Shown: positions 37,148-46,553, counted from the stretch's first letter. The stretch is 64,000 bases of DNA from Pseudotabrizicola sediminis (GCF_004745575.1 NZ_RPEM01000007.1:106661-170660); one strand, 5' to 3'. A program made the numbers and translations. Notes: a model not told the origin generated them from the sequence alone.

Positions 37148-38179
37148 CTATTTCGGCCCCGGATCCGGCGTGAAGGCCATGACACGCCCGCGTCCGGCAC
37201 GTTTGGCCGCGTAAAGCGCTGTGTCTGCATCGTTCTGCATCACCTGCGCGTTGCGCAGGCGGTACAATGTCGACACCGTCAGCCCCGCACTGGCCCCGAT
37301 CTGGCAGGTCTGCCCATCAAACACCATCGGCTGCGCAATGCCTGCGATGATACGATCAGCCACCACAGTCAGACGGGACAGGTTTGTCAGGCGTGGAAGC
37401 AGGATGACAAACTCATCCCCGCCCACCCGGGCAACCAGATCGCCCGCACGGGTTTCATTTGACAGCACCTTGGCAACCACCCGCAGCACATGATCGCCCG
37501 CCGCATGGCCCAGCCTGTCGTTCACCGCCTTGAAATGATCCAGATCCAGATGCATCAATGCAAAGGGCTTGTCTGCGGCAACCGTCCGCGCAAGCGCCAG
37601 ATCCAGCGCGCGGCGGTTGCGCAGCCCGGTCAGCGTATCGGTCAGCGCCAGTTCTTCGGCATGCGACTTGGCCCCCTGCAGTCGCTGGTTCAGCCGCTGC
37701 AATTCCCCCATCACGGCACGCTTCACCTCAACCAGGTACAGCAGCTCTACCGTCAGGTCGGTGGCCGCGAAATCGGCATCGGTCAGGCCGTGGGTGCGGA
37801 CAGCATCGACCACGCCAATCCCGAACGACAGGTTCAGCACGATGCCGCCCGCCTCATCCGTCATCGCAAGACCGCGGAATTCCGCCCCTGCGTGTCGCAG
37901 GCACAGATGCAGCCTTTGGCCCTGTCGCGCCACAAGGTCTGCCATGACCTCGACTCCGCCCGGGCGACGCACCTCGAACAGGTCAAAGAAATTTCGGCCG
38001 ACCAATTCCAGCCCTGCCCCGATCTTGGCCAGCGTCGGGCCACGGGCCGTGATCCTGCCATGGGCCGACAGGTGCAGGTGCATCGGCATCAGCCGGTCCA
38101 TCGCCGCAATTCCCAATCCAACCGGGGGGATGCAGTGGCCTTCATCCGGTCTGCGCCGGTCATCCATCCGGACATCCAC
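37148..38179 (-). CDS. Diguanylate cyclase with HNOBA-like sensory domain
   Basis: 343 residues. The N-terminal 150 residues resemble the haem-NO-binding-associated domain (GRNFFDLFEVRRP). A short coiled coil (LQRLNQRLQGAKSHAEEL) leads to a GGDEF domain with an intact RVGGDEF active site and an RxxD inhibitory site five residues before it, so it should make c-di-GMP with product inhibition. It starts 3 bases after the H-NOX-like gene, so the pair probably work together as sensor and output. Confidence 0.9.
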   Translation of the reverse strand: MDVRMDDRRRPDEGHCIPPVGLGIAAMDRLMPMHLHLSAHGRITARGPTLAKIGAGLELVGRNFFDLFEVRRPGGVEVMADLVARQGQRLHLCLRHAGAEFRGLAMTDEAGGIVLNLSFGIGVVDAVRTHGLTDADFAATDLTVELLYLVEVKRAVMGELQRLNQRLQGAKSHAEELALTDTLTGLRNRRALDLALARTVAADKPFALMHLDLDHFKAVNDRLGHAAGDHVLRVVAKVLSNETRAGDLVARVGGDEFVILLPRLTNLSRLTVVADRIIAGIAQPMVFDGQTCQIGASAGLTVSTLYRLRNAQVMQNDADTALYAAKRAGRGRVMAFTPDPGPK

Positions 38180-38182
38180 AGG

Positions 38183-38770
38183 TCATACCGTGCCTGCCGC
38201 CAGATCGAAAGGGCGGCCTTCGGCAAAGGCTTCGTCCAGCACAAAAATCTGGATCACATCGACCCCGGCAAGCGGCGGGGCCAGTTCCAGCACGACCAGC
38301 GCGCCATAGTCATCGGCCATCGCCCGCAGCAGACCCATAAGAATATAGCCCGCGCCCGCAACATAGGGCAGCGCCTTCAGGGTAAACCGCCCCGCCCCAT
38401 GATCCTGCAGCGTAAGCGCCGGCAGTTCCAGATAGGGCAAGGCCAGCCGCGCGCGGTCCGGCAACTCTTCCAGTGAATGCAGGAAGTCACGAAAGCTGAC
38501 CCCGCCGAACCGCAACAGCCGCCGCAACCCATCGCGGTCACGATGCGACACCAATTCCGTGCCCAGATCTTCCAGCACAGTTTCCCGGGTCTGGCCAAGC
38601 AGGTCAGAGGCTGCACTGACCAAGGCATCGGTCAGAGCAGGATCATAGGTCAGCAACGGTTCAAAACCATCGAACGGCGATTGCGCCCGCTGTACCACGC
38701 GCTGCCAAAGCGCCGCGCCATGGCGTTCTTTCAGGAAGTTTTCCAGTGCGCGATTGATCAGCCCATACAC
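38183..38770 (-). CDS. H-NOX (HNOB)-like sensor lacking canonical haem ligands
   Basis: 195 residues starting MYGLINRALENFLKERHG, a classical H-NOX opening. The proximal haem histidine position (FLxxLxxxH) reads FLHSLEELP, with proline 104 where His is expected. The YxSxR propionate motif is not found; its region reads KALPYVAGAGY. H98 lies six residues earlier and might be an alternative. Translationally close to a diguanylate cyclase with the matching HNOBA domain. I infer a sensor that has changed or lost haem binding. Confidence 0.85.
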   Translation of the reverse strand: MYGLINRALENFLKERHGAALWQRVVQRAQSPFDGFEPLLTYDPALTDALVSAASDLLGQTRETVLEDLGTELVSHRDRDGLRRLLRFGGVSFRDFLHSLEELPDRARLALPYLELPALTLQDHGAGRFTLKALPYVAGAGYILMGLLRAMADDYGALVVLELAPPLAGVDVIQIFVLDEAFAEGRPFDLAAGTV

Positions 38771-38855
38771 TGGTGCGCCCCTGTCGTATGCATTACAACG
38801 ACCCTCAGGCTAGGCCACAGACGTTAACAAAGTCTTGGCCTCAGACCCCGCCATC

Positions 38856-40589
38856 TTACGGAGCCAGGATCAGCCCCCCTCCACCCGGCAAGCTCAGCTG
38901 GTTCACCGCCAGCGGCATGGTCGCGGGTGGGGCGGCCTGCCAGGCGCGGATCAGCGCCGCGCCGTCTTCATGCTGCGGCAGAACGCCATTTGCCGGCATG
39001 ACGTCGCGGATCGTCGGTCCCGAAACCGGATCATTGCGAAAGCCGGTGAACTGCACAAAGCCGCCGGGACCGTAATCCAGCAGCAGCGCCTCTTCGCCGG
39101 GCAGACCGGGCACAAGGTCGGCCACCACCATCACACAGCCCGCGCCCCCGCCGGGCATCTGTCGGGCACAGCTTTCGCGCAGGGCTGTCAGCCGGTAGTC
39201 GTCAAGCGCGCCCAAATACATGTCGCGCGTCGCCGTCGCCCCTTCGGGCTGCAACGGCAGCAAGCCGACCAATGCGCCCAGCACTGTGTCACGGTCGGCG
39301 GCACCGCCCTGCGGGGCGGCCAACGCCAGCCGCCGGGCCAGATCCTCCTGCCCCGGTTCCGCCGCCCGCGCCTCCAGCATTTCCCGTGCCCGCGCGCCCG
39401 GAATGCCCCAGCGGTCCAGCAACCCGGGCTCCAGCGCGGCGACCGGCAGACGCCCGTCCTCCAGCCGCGCCATCAGACTGCGCGCCGACAGCCGCTCGGC
39501 GCTCAGCACCGGGGTCAGCGCCAGCAGGGCCATCGCCATGACGACCATGGCCATCCCCACATTCGCCTGCCGCACCCGTGCCATCCACCCTGCCCCCCGC
39601 AGCACCGCCAAGGCGTAAAGCGCGCCATAGCCGACACCAAGGGCTGCGACCTGGGCCGCAAACACCCGTTCCGGCGTCCAGCCGTATTGCACCACCCGAA
39701 CCCAGACCGCCCAGGCCCCCAGCCCCGCCATTACCGGCAACATCACCGCCATGGCCTGCGCCATTCCGGTCAGTACCCGCCCTCGCGCCGCCTCCGTGTC
39801 ATCCTGATCCACCACCACCGTCACCAGCGCCGTGGACGCCCCCGCCATGGCAAGCAAAGTCAGGGCAAAGGACCAGCCGCCGAACAGGCCGGACACGCCC
39901 CTGACCGGCAGGGCCAGTAGAAACACGCCCGACACCACAAACACCACCGGCAGCAACAGCCGTAAAAACCGCAAGATCAGGCTGGGGCTGACAACATCGG
40001 ACAGTTCCTGCACCACCGCCAGCCCAAGCCCCAGGGCCCCCCCGGTCACCAGCCAGCTGGTTGGGCCAAGGTCCATCACCCGGTCGATCAGGCCGATCCC
40101 GACCCCTTTCAGCAGCGCATCCGACAACAGGATGACCGCCCAGACCAGCCCCACAAAGGCCCAGGCCGCAAGGGCACGCACCACCATCGCCCAACTTTCC
40201 CCGAACAATGCCGCATAATTCCGCCAACCACCCCGATGCGACGCGATCCAGAACGGAAGAGGAAGCAAGGCCAGGATCACGCTGCCCAGCACCGCATGCG
40301 GACTGTCCAGCACATCTTCGGCCCGGACAAAGCCAAGTGCGGCAAAGCCCGACATCACGGTCACCCCCGCCGCTATCAGCAGCGCGCCAAGGGCGGCCCG
40401 CGCTGCGGAAAGGGGTCCGGTCATCAGCATGAGGGCGGTGAAAAAGCAGAACACAAAACTCGCCACCGCCAACAGAGGCCGCCCGGCAAGACTGCCCGCC
40501 TCTGCAAGTTGCGACAGACCATACAGCCCCACCCCAGCCGCAATGCCCATGCCAGTCAACACCGCCCGCGCCGTCATCTGCCTGTCCAT
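38856..40589 (-). CDS. DUF4153-family integral membrane protein
   Basis: 577 residues. About ten to twelve hydrophobic segments fill residues 10-380; the C-terminal 200 residues are soluble and probably periplasmic, starting near [15 protein letters not shown]. Family function is unknown. The ATG at 40589 ([10 protein letters not shown]) follows GGAAGGCAGGAC. It is transcribed away from pstB. Confidence 0.8.
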   Translation of the reverse strand: MDRQMTARAVLTGMGIAAGVGLYGLSQLAEAGSLAGRPLLAVASFVFCFFTALMLMTGPLSAARAALGALLIAAGVTVMSGFAALGFVRAEDVLDSPHAVLGSVILALLPLPFWIASHRGGWRNYAALFGESWAMVVRALAAWAFVGLVWAVILLSDALLKGVGIGLIDRVMDLGPTSWLVTGGALGLGLAVVQELSDVVSPSLILRFLRLLLPVVFVVSGVFLLALPVRGVSGLFGGWSFALTLLAMAGASTALVTVVVDQDDTEAARGRVLTGMAQAMAVMLPVMAGLGAWAVWVRVVQYGWTPERVFAAQVAALGVGYGALYALAVLRGAGWMARVRQANVGMAMVVMAMALLALTPVLSAERLSARSLMARLEDGRLPVAALEPGLLDRWGIPGARAREMLEARAAEPGQEDLARRLALAAPQGGAADRDTVLGALVGLLPLQPEGATATRDMYLGALDDYRLTALRESCARQMPGGGAGCVMVVADLVPGLPGEEALLLDYGPGGFVQFTGFRNDPVSGPTIRDVMPANGVLPQHEDGAALIRAWQAAPPATMPLAVNQLSLPGGGGLILAP

Positions 40590-40688
40590 GTCCTGCCTTC
40601 CGGGGCCCTGTCTGCAGCAAAGGCTATCCCCCAAGCGCGCAAAGGGCCAGAGCCCGCGCAACCCGAGGGCGAAATCCATCGCGCGTCA

Positions 40689-40706
40689 TGTCATGATCAT
40701 GTTACA
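40689..40706 (+). promoter_or_regulatory. PHO-box-like site upstream of pstB-phoU-phoB
   Basis: TGTCATG-ATCA-TGTTACA: two 7-base repeats 11 bases apart, close to the PhoB binding pattern (CTGTCAT repeated at 11-base period). It lies about 100 bases before pstB. PhoB is encoded in the same operon, so autoregulation is likely. Confidence 0.55.
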
Positions 40707-40803
40707 AAACCGATGCACGACCGTCATGCCGCTGCGGTACTGCACGTGCAATCGAGTCGCCTCACGCATGCGTGGCGCGCAGACGAAGGGAAGGCGGGAC
40801 GCC

Positions 40804-41601
40804 ATGAAAGACATTCAGCTTGAGGAGAGGGTCGTGTCCGACCACAAGAACAAGATCACAGCGCGCGGCGTTCAGGTGCATTACGGAACCACGCATGCTT
40901 TGAAAGATGTCGATGTCGATATTCTGGACCACACCGTCACCGCCTTCATCGGCCCGTCGGGGTGCGGCAAATCCACCTTCCTGCGCTGTCTGAACCGGAT
41001 GAACGACACCGTGGCCTCGGCCCGGATCGCCGGCGAAATCCTGCTGGATGGCGAAAACATCTATGACCGCAGCGTGGACCCGGTCCAGCTGCGTGCCAAG
41101 GTCGGCATGGTGTTCCAAAAGCCGAACCCATTCCCGAAGTCGATTTATGACAACGTGGCCTACGGCCCCAAGATCCACGGGCTCAGCACCAGCAAGGCCG
41201 AACTGGACGGAATCGTCGAATCCTGCCTGCGCAAGGCTGCCCTGTGGAACGAGGTCAAGGATCGCCTGGCCTCTCCCGGTACTGGCCTTTCCGGTGGGCA
41301 GCAGCAGCGTCTGTGCATCGCGCGTGCCATTGCCACCTCGCCCGAGGTGCTGTTGATGGACGAACCTTGTTCGGCACTGGACCCGATTGCCACGGCACAG
41401 GTCGAGGAACTGATCGATGAATTGCGCAGCCAGTTCTCAGTAGTGATCGTCACCCATTCGATGCAGCAGGCCGCCCGTGTCAGCCAGCGCACCGCCTTTT
41501 TCCACTTGGGAAATCTGGTCGAATACGGGGAAACCGGGCAAATCTTCACTTCGCCCAAAGACCCCCGCACCGAAAGCTATATCAGTGGCCGGATCGGCTA
41601 A
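40804..41601 (+). CDS. pstB: Phosphate ABC transporter ATP-binding protein PstB
   Basis: 265 residues; Walker [10 protein letters not shown], signature [15 protein letters not shown], Walker [13 protein letters not shown], and the PstB-specific LRCLNRMND and [20 protein letters not shown] blocks. The usual pstS, pstC and pstA partners are not upstream: an opposite-strand DUF4153 gene occupies that place, so they must be elsewhere. First gene of pstB-phoU-phoB. Confidence 0.95.
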   Translation: MKDIQLEERVVSDHKNKITARGVQVHYGTTHALKDVDVDILDHTVTAFIGPSGCGKSTFLRCLNRMNDTVASARIAGEILLDGENIYDRSVDPVQLRAKVGMVFQKPNPFPKSIYDNVAYGPKIHGLSTSKAELDGIVESCLRKAALWNEVKDRLASPGTGLSGGQQQRLCIARAIATSPEVLLMDEPCSALDPIATAQVEELIDELRSQFSVVIVTHSMQQAARVSQRTAFFHLGNLVEYGETGQIFTSPKDPRTESYISGRIG

Positions 41602-41604
41602 GGA

Positions 41605-42330
41605 ATGATGAATATGGAACCGCATATCCGTTCGGCCTTCGACCGTGACCTTGAAGGTGTTCAGGCTCTTGTCATGAAGATGGGGGGGCTGGTCGAACAT
41701 GCCCTTCTGCAGGCCGCTCAGGCGCTGGAAACCCGCGACGAGGCGCTTGCCGCCGAAGTCCGCGCCGGGGACAAGGCCATCGACGATCTGGAAGACCTGA
41801 TCCACACCGAATGCGCCCGCATCATCGCGCTGCGCTCTCCCACCGCTACCGATCTGCGCACCGTGCTGACGGTGATGCGGATTGTCGGTTCGCTGGAGCG
41901 TTCGGGTGACTATGCCAAGAACCTTGCCAAACGCTCGCTGGTGCTGAGCCAGATGCGCCCCGTGGGCGGATCGTCCGGGTCGATTTCGCGCATGGCGCGC
42001 TCGGTGGTCGGACTGCTGAAAGACGCGCTTGATGCCTATGTCACGCGTGATGCCACTCTGGCCGAGGATGTGCGCAAACGCGATGCCGAGGTGGACCAGA
42101 TGTACAATTCGGTGTTCCGCGAATTCCTGACCCACATGATGGAAGACCCGCGCAACATCACCGCCTGCATGCACCTGCACTTTATTGCCAAAAACATAGA
42201 ACGTGTCGGCGACCATGCCACGGGCATCGCAGAACAGGTGCTGTATCTGGTCACCGGTGTCATGCCCGATGATGACAGACCCAAAAGCGATGTCACGTCA
42301 CTGACCGATTCCGCCACGACGACGATCTGA
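41605..42330 (+). CDS. phoU: Phosphate signalling protein PhoU
   Basis: 241 residues, two tandem PhoU helical repeats (LRTVLTVMRIVGSLERSGDYAKNLA and FIAKNIERVGDHATGIAEQ, with the metal-binding E/D clusters). Links Pst transport state to PhoR-PhoB. Three bases after pstB; two in-frame ATGs nearby leave the exact start uncertain by a few codons. Confidence 0.94.
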   Translation: MMNMEPHIRSAFDRDLEGVQALVMKMGGLVEHALLQAAQALETRDEALAAEVRAGDKAIDDLEDLIHTECARIIALRSPTATDLRTVLTVMRIVGSLERSGDYAKNLAKRSLVLSQMRPVGGSSGSISRMARSVVGLLKDALDAYVTRDATLAEDVRKRDAEVDQMYNSVFREFLTHMMEDPRNITACMHLHFIAKNIERVGDHATGIAEQVLYLVTGVMPDDDRPKSDVTSLTDSATTTI

Positions 42331-42338
42331 GGCACCTG

Positions 42339-43031
42339 ATGGCCCATACCTCGCAACCCGTCGTGCTGCTTGTCGAAGACGAGCCGGCACAGCGTGAAGT
42401 TCTGGCTTACAATCTGGAGTCAGAAGGCTTTCGGGTGGTGCAGGCCGCCAATGGCGAAGACGCGCTGATGATGGTCGATGAAGACACGCCCGACATCATC
42501 ATCCTCGATTGGATGATGCCGGAACTGTCGGGGATCGAGGTGTGCCGACGCCTCAAGATCCGGCCCGAAACCCGCTCCATCCCGATCATCATGCTGTCGG
42601 CCCGCGCCGAAGAGGTGGACCGCATCCGCGGTCTGGAAACGGGCGCCGATGACTATGTGATCAAGCCCTATTCCGTGCTGGAACTGATGGCCCGCGCCCG
42701 GGTGCAGTTGCGCCGCGTGCGGCCATCGACCATCGGTGTGGTGCTGGAATGGGACGACATCCGGCTCGACCCCGAAACCCACCGGGTCTACCGGGGCAAT
42801 TCCGTGCTGAAGCTGGGGCCGACCGAGTTTCGCCTGCTGTCCACCTTCATGGAAAAGCCAGGCCGGGTCTGGTCGCGCGAACAGCTGCTGGACCGGGTCT
42901 GGGGCCGCGACATCTATGTCGACAGCCGCACGGTTGACGTCCATATCGGCCGGTTGCGCAAATCCTTGATGCAGAACGGCGGGATGGACCCGCTGCGCAC
43001 CGTGCGCGGTGCGGGCTATGCATTGGGGTAA
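42339..43031 (+). CDS. phoB: Phosphate regulon response regulator PhoB
   Basis: 230 residues, an OmpR-family regulator. The receiver contains phosphoacceptor D in IIILDWMMPELSG; the winged-helix domain ends VDVHIGRLRKSL. PhoB identity follows from synteny with pstB-phoU and from the receiver sequence (NLESEGFRVVQAANGEDAL). No phoR follows. Confidence 0.94.
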   Translation: MAHTSQPVVLLVEDEPAQREVLAYNLESEGFRVVQAANGEDALMMVDEDTPDIIILDWMMPELSGIEVCRRLKIRPETRSIPIIMLSARAEEVDRIRGLETGADDYVIKPYSVLELMARARVQLRRVRPSTIGVVLEWDDIRLDPETHRVYRGNSVLKLGPTEFRLLSTFMEKPGRVWSREQLLDRVWGRDIYVDSRTVDVHIGRLRKSLMQNGGMDPLRTVRGAGYALG

Positions 43032-43099
43032 CCCCTTTGTGCACAGTTGCTGCGCGAAATCCTGTCTTGCCCTGCGTGGCCGAAAGCCGTAGCAATTCT

Positions 43100-43233
43100 G
43101 TGTTCTCAGGGCGGGGTGCAATTCCCCACCGGCGGTATAGCCCGCGAGCGCCAAGCACCCCCTTGGGGCACTTGGGTCAGCAGATCCGGTGAAACTCCGG
43201 GGCCGACGGTATAGTCCGGATGAAAGAGAATGG
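43100..43233 (+). promoter_or_regulatory. FMN riboswitch (RFN element)
   Basis: Highly conserved RFN blocks in order: TTCTCAGGGCGGGGTGCAAT, CCCCACCGGCGGTATAGCCC, GCGAGCG, a variable hairpin, GATCCGGTGAAACTCCGGGG and CCGACGGTATAGTCCGGATG, closing with AGAGAA. A CTGCCGGG/CCCGGCAG hairpin follows (43240-43257) and may be part of the expression platform. It controls the ribH gene 78 bases later in response to FMN. Confidence 0.95.
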
Positions 43234-43310
43234 TCTGTGCCTGCCGGGTTCCCGGCAGCGCTGTCCGTTTGATGCTCTGGGACCTGACGCAGAAACGCAA
43301 AGGTTCCAAA

Positions 43311-43802
43311 ATGACCCACCCTTCCCCCTACACCTCTCCGGCCCGTGTCGCCGTCATCCGTGCCCGCTGGCACGCCGATATCGTCGACCGTGCGCATGAC
43401 AGCTTTGTCGCCACCGCAGCCAGCCTGTTGCCGCAGACAAATGTTGACACCTTCGACGTACCCGGCGCGTTCGAAATGCCGCTGCTGGCAAAAAAGCTTG
43501 CCGAAACCGGGCGCTATGATGCCGTAGTGGCCATCGCCTTTGTCGTCGATGGTGGCATCTACCGCCATGATTTTGTGGCCGGTGCCGTGATCGACGGGCT
43601 GATGCAGGCGCAGATGACCACCGGCATCCCGGTGTTCTCGGTCTCGCTGACGCCGCACAACTATCAGCCGACCGAGGTGCTGACCGCCTTCTTCGCCGAT
43701 CACTTCGTGAAAAAGGGTGCCGAGGCGGTTGAGGCGGTGCGGCAGATCCTGACCCTCACCGCGCAGCTGGCACCCGCACAACCAGCGCGCAAAAGCGCCT
43801 GA
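43311..43802 (+). CDS. ribH: 6,7-Dimethyl-8-ribityllumazine synthase (RibH2 type)
   Basis: Penultimate step of riboflavin synthesis, 163 residues. DVPGAFEMPLLAKKL, then FVVDGGIYRHDFVAGAVIDG with the catalytic histidine, and GIPVFSVSLTPHNY. The YRHDFVA and TPHNY spellings resemble the decameric RibH2 enzymes of Brucella and Mesorhizobium rather than RibH1. It stands alone under an FMN riboswitch; no other rib gene adjoins. Confidence 0.92.
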   Translation: MTHPSPYTSPARVAVIRARWHADIVDRAHDSFVATAASLLPQTNVDTFDVPGAFEMPLLAKKLAETGRYDAVVAIAFVVDGGIYRHDFVAGAVIDGLMQAQMTTGIPVFSVSLTPHNYQPTEVLTAFFADHFVKKGAEAVEAVRQILTLTAQLAPAQPARKSA

Positions 43803-43808
43803 TGCCAA

Positions 43809-43840
43809 GGCCCGGGCGCGCGTCCTACCGCGCCCGGGCC
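43809..43840 (+). terminator. Hairpin after ribH
   Basis: Perfect 12-bp GC stem (GGCCCGGGCGCG / CGCGCCCGGGCC) with an 8-base loop 6 bases after the stop. No T-run, so termination is only likely. Confidence 0.5.
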
Positions 43841-43893
43841 CTGCGCCGTGCTGTCACACTGTCCGGTCCCGCGGCACGGGCTATTTCTTTTAA

Positions 43894-44250
43894 ATGAATG
43901 ACCAGACCCGCGTGCTTTACAACCAGACCTGCCCGATCTGCCGGGCCGAGATCACCGCCTATCAGCGCCGTGCATTGCGCGACGGCCTGCCGATCCGCTT
44001 TGACACGATGGACCACGCCGCAGACTGGGGCCTGACCCCGGATCAGGCCGCGCGCCGGCTGCATGTCTGGCATCAGGGGCAGGTGCTGTCCGGTCTGGCA
44101 GCATTCCGCGCGCTTTGGGCGCAGATGCCGCATCTGCGCTGGCTGGCGCGGCTGACCGGCCTGCCCGGCGTGCACTGGGTTGCCGACCGGACCTATGACC
44201 ACATCCTCGCCCCGCTCCTCTACCGCGCACATTTGCGGCGGCACCATTAG
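43894..44250 (+). CDS. DCC-type thiol-disulfide oxidoreductase family protein (DUF393)
   Basis: 118 residues. The YNQTCPICRAEI N-terminus is the thioredoxin-like CxxC motif of the DCC family; RFDTMD and the AAFRALW block also fit. Substrate unknown. Weak ribosome site. Its end overlaps that of the convergent YigZ gene by four bases. Confidence 0.82.
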   Translation: MNDQTRVLYNQTCPICRAEITAYQRRALRDGLPIRFDTMDHAADWGLTPDQAARRLHVWHQGQVLSGLAAFRALWAQMPHLRWLARLTGLPGVHWVADRTYDHILAPLLYRAHLRRHH

Positions 44251-44609
44251 CCCGCCTTGCGCCACGCCTCCAGAAAGGCGCGCACGCAGGTAACCACATG
44301 GGCAAAGCGGTCGCCGCCCAGATGCACCCCGCCATACCAGCGCGTGACCACCACCACGCAGTCAGTCAGCCCCTCGCGCTCCAGCATTTTCAGGATCACC
44401 GCCCCAGCGCCGGATTCGCCGTCATCGTGGCGCACCGGCCCCTCTTCGCTCAGGATGACGGCCCAGGTGTTGTGCGTGGCCTTGGCGTATTTCTTTTGCC
44501 GCTTCAGATCGCGCAGAAAGACGTCCACCCCGGCGCGTCCCACCACTGCCCCGCCCGATACCGCATAGCGCGAGCCCCGGTCGCTGACGACTGCCTCAAG
44601 CTGGATCAT
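44247..44609 (-). CDS. YigZ/IMPACT (UPF0029) N-terminal domain protein
   Basis: 120 residues: a single UPF0029 domain with HDDGESGAGAVILKML and VVVVTRWYGGVHLGGDRF. It lacks the C-terminal half of E. coli YigZ. Possible role in translation-linked regulation, not established. Lies 12 bases after the M48 peptidase gene. Confidence 0.85.
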   Translation of the reverse strand: MIQLEAVVSDRGSRYAVSGGAVVGRAGVDVFLRDLKRQKKYAKATHNTWAVILSEEGPVRHDDGESGAGAVILKMLEREGLTDCVVVVTRWYGGVHLGGDRFAHVVTCVRAFLEAWRKAG

Positions 44610-44621
44610 CCCTGCCCCGTG

Positions 44622-45374
44622 TCACCGCAAGCCCGCAACCACGCGACGCACGGTTTCCTGGCGCTGCGCATTCGGGGGGTGGCTGCCCAGAAACTGGTCC
44701 CCCGGGTCCGGCAGACGGGTAAAGAAGGCTGCCCCCCGCACCGGATCAAACCCGGCGCGGAAGGCGATCTCGGCCCCCAAGGCGTCAGCCTCAAGCTCAA
44801 AATCACGTGCATAGGTCCGGGCGCCCATCGTGGCACCCATCTGCTGCGCCGCCCGCACCGCCTCTGGCGGCGCGCCCGAGGCTTGCGCCAGCACCCCGGC
44901 CAGCACGGCCCCGGTGGTGGCGGTCCGCTGCACCTGCGGGATGTGCCCCGCCACATGATGCGCCGCCTCATGCCCGACGACAAAGGCGATTTCATCGGCG
45001 TTGCGGGCATCTGCGATCAGCGCCAGCGTGAACCCGATGATCGGGCGACCCGACCGGTCCAGCGTCTGAAACGCATTCGGTGGCTGATCGGGGCGGTCAT
45101 CGACCACAATCTGGAAATCGCAATTGCTGCGCGGGTTACGCTCACGGCACATCGCCTCGGCCACCGGTTCCACCCGCGACACCACGGCCACGAAATTGCG
45201 CGCCGCCTGCTCTTCCGTCAACCGGTCGCCGGTCATCGGCACCGCCCCCACCGGCAAGGGCAGGGGTTGCACCACCGGACCGTTGGCCGGATAGGCCACC
45301 GGCTGGCAGGCGGCAAGCAAGCCCGCCACGGCCACCATCATCGCGGATCGCTTAAAGACCATCTGCCGCCTCAT
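44622..45374 (-). CDS. M48-family metallopeptidase lipoprotein
   Basis: 250 residues. Signal peptide with lipobox LLAAC (cysteine near residue 23), so it is membrane-anchored in the periplasm. The zinc motif HEAAHHVAGH, with the third ligand in DFELEADALG, marks an active M48 (BepA/LoiP-like) peptidase of outer-membrane quality control. The upstream 47-codon extension is rejected because it lacks a signal peptide. Confidence 0.92.
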   Translation of the reverse strand: MRRQMVFKRSAMMVAVAGLLAACQPVAYPANGPVVQPLPLPVGAVPMTGDRLTEEQAARNFVAVVSRVEPVAEAMCRERNPRSNCDFQIVVDDRPDQPPNAFQTLDRSGRPIIGFTLALIADARNADEIAFVVGHEAAHHVAGHIPQVQRTATTGAVLAGVLAQASGAPPEAVRAAQQMGATMGARTYARDFELEADALGAEIAFRAGFDPVRGAAFFTRLPDPGDQFLGSHPPNAQRQETVRRVVAGLR

Positions 45375-45579
45375 GGAATCTTCTTCGGATTTTTCTTTTG
45401 GTTGCCGGGCAAGATAGCAGGTGCCCCGGCAGACAAAAGACCCCGTATCCCCCTTCACGCCAAGTTGCACGGGTCCGCCGCCAGATCCCAGCATCCGCGC
45501 CGCGACCCTCGGCAAAAATGCCGCCCTGTCCCCCGACTATCCCGTTGCGCTTGCCATGGCCCCGGCGCTACTCTGCACC

Positions 45580-45843
45580 ATGTTTACCATTGAACACGAC
45601 TTTGACGTGACCGTGATCACCCTGATCGACGAAGGGGCCGATGGTCTGGAAGAGGACGTCACCATCCTTGCGTTTGAGGAATGCGTCGTGCTGGAACAGG
45701 AAGACCCGCTGTCGGGCGATATCGTGCGGGTGACACTGTCAATGGGACAGTTGGCCGACCTGGCCGCCGCACTTGACCTGCCCGAAGGCAGCTACCGGCT
45801 GGAGCGTTCCGCCACATCGGGCCCGACCAAACCCCAGCCCTAA
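45580..45843 (+). CDS. Hypothetical small acidic protein
   Basis: 87 residues starting MFTIEHDFDVTVITLIDEG, acidic throughout, predicted beta-rich with a final helix (LADLAAALDLPEGSY). An in-frame ATG at 45556 would add eight residues; the longer frame from 45421 is Pro-rich and unlikely. No ribosome site is clear. Overlaps the convergent YdcZ-like gene by four bases. No family recognised with confidence. Confidence 0.65.
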   Translation: MFTIEHDFDVTVITLIDEGADGLEEDVTILAFEECVVLEQEDPLSGDIVRVTLSMGQLADLAAALDLPEGSYRLERSATSGPTKPQP

Positions 45844-46277
45844 AGCCGAGACAAAACCACCCCTGCCGCCACCAGAATGACCGCCAACACCCGCGTCAGG
45901 CTGACCGGCTGTACCGGCACCCCGAAGGCCCCGATGGCATCCAGCACCAGCGCCCCCGCCATCTGCCCCAGGATCAGAGCCGCCATCGCGGTCACCACCC
46001 CCAGCGTGGGCACGCCCGAGATCACCGACCACACGTAATAGGCCCCCAGCAAACCGCCCGCCCATTGCCACAGCGGCACCGCCGCCAGCTTGCCGAACGG
46101 ATGGCTGACCGTCGCATAGCTCAGCACCATCAGGGCTGCGAACCCGACCGCAAAGGACACCGCCGCCGCAGGCAGCGCCGCGCCAAGCGTGCGCCCCAAC
46201 GCGCCGTTCAGCGGGGCCTGCACCGCAATGGCGATCCCGCCCAGTAGAATGGCCAGAAGCGCGGGAAGCTGAGACAT
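45840..46277 (-). CDS. DMT-family transporter (DUF606/YdcZ)
   Basis: 145 residues, about five transmembrane segments, starting with the YdcZ pattern AILLGGIAIAVQAPLNGALG. Single-domain half-size DMT exporter-like protein, likely working as a dimer. Substrate unknown. Confidence 0.85.
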   Translation of the reverse strand: MSQLPALLAILLGGIAIAVQAPLNGALGRTLGAALPAAAVSFAVGFAALMVLSYATVSHPFGKLAAVPLWQWAGGLLGAYYVWSVISGVPTLGVVTAMAALILGQMAGALVLDAIGAFGVPVQPVSLTRVLAVILVAAGVVLSRL

Positions 46278-46298
46278 GGGCGGGCCTTTCGGGTTGGG

Positions 46299-46553
46299 TC
46301 ACTCAAGCCGGAATGTCTTGTCGCGCGCCGCAGCCCCGCGCACAAGGGTCAGCCGCGTCTTTGCCACGCCCAAAGCATGGGCCAGCGCCTCGACCACGGC
46401 GGCATTGGCGCGCCCCTCATCCGCCGGGGCGGTCACGCTGATGCGGAAGCCTTCGGCAGTATGGGTCACGCCCGGCTGGCGGGCGCGGGGCGTCACCCGC
46501 ACCCGGATTTCGGCCCCTTCATGCGCCAGATGGCTCCATGCGCCTTTGGTCAT
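46299..46553 (-). CDS. DUF167 (YggU-family) protein
   Basis: 84 residues with RVRVTPRARQPGV and VTAPADEGRANAAVVEALA, the DUF167 core. Function unknown. Start MTKGAW at 46553; the upstream extension is rejected as low-complexity. Head-to-head with the nitroreductase gene. Confidence 0.88.
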   Translation of the reverse strand: MTKGAWSHLAHEGAEIRVRVTPRARQPGVTHTAEGFRISVTAPADEGRANAAVVEALAHALGVAKTRLTLVRGAAARDKTFRLE

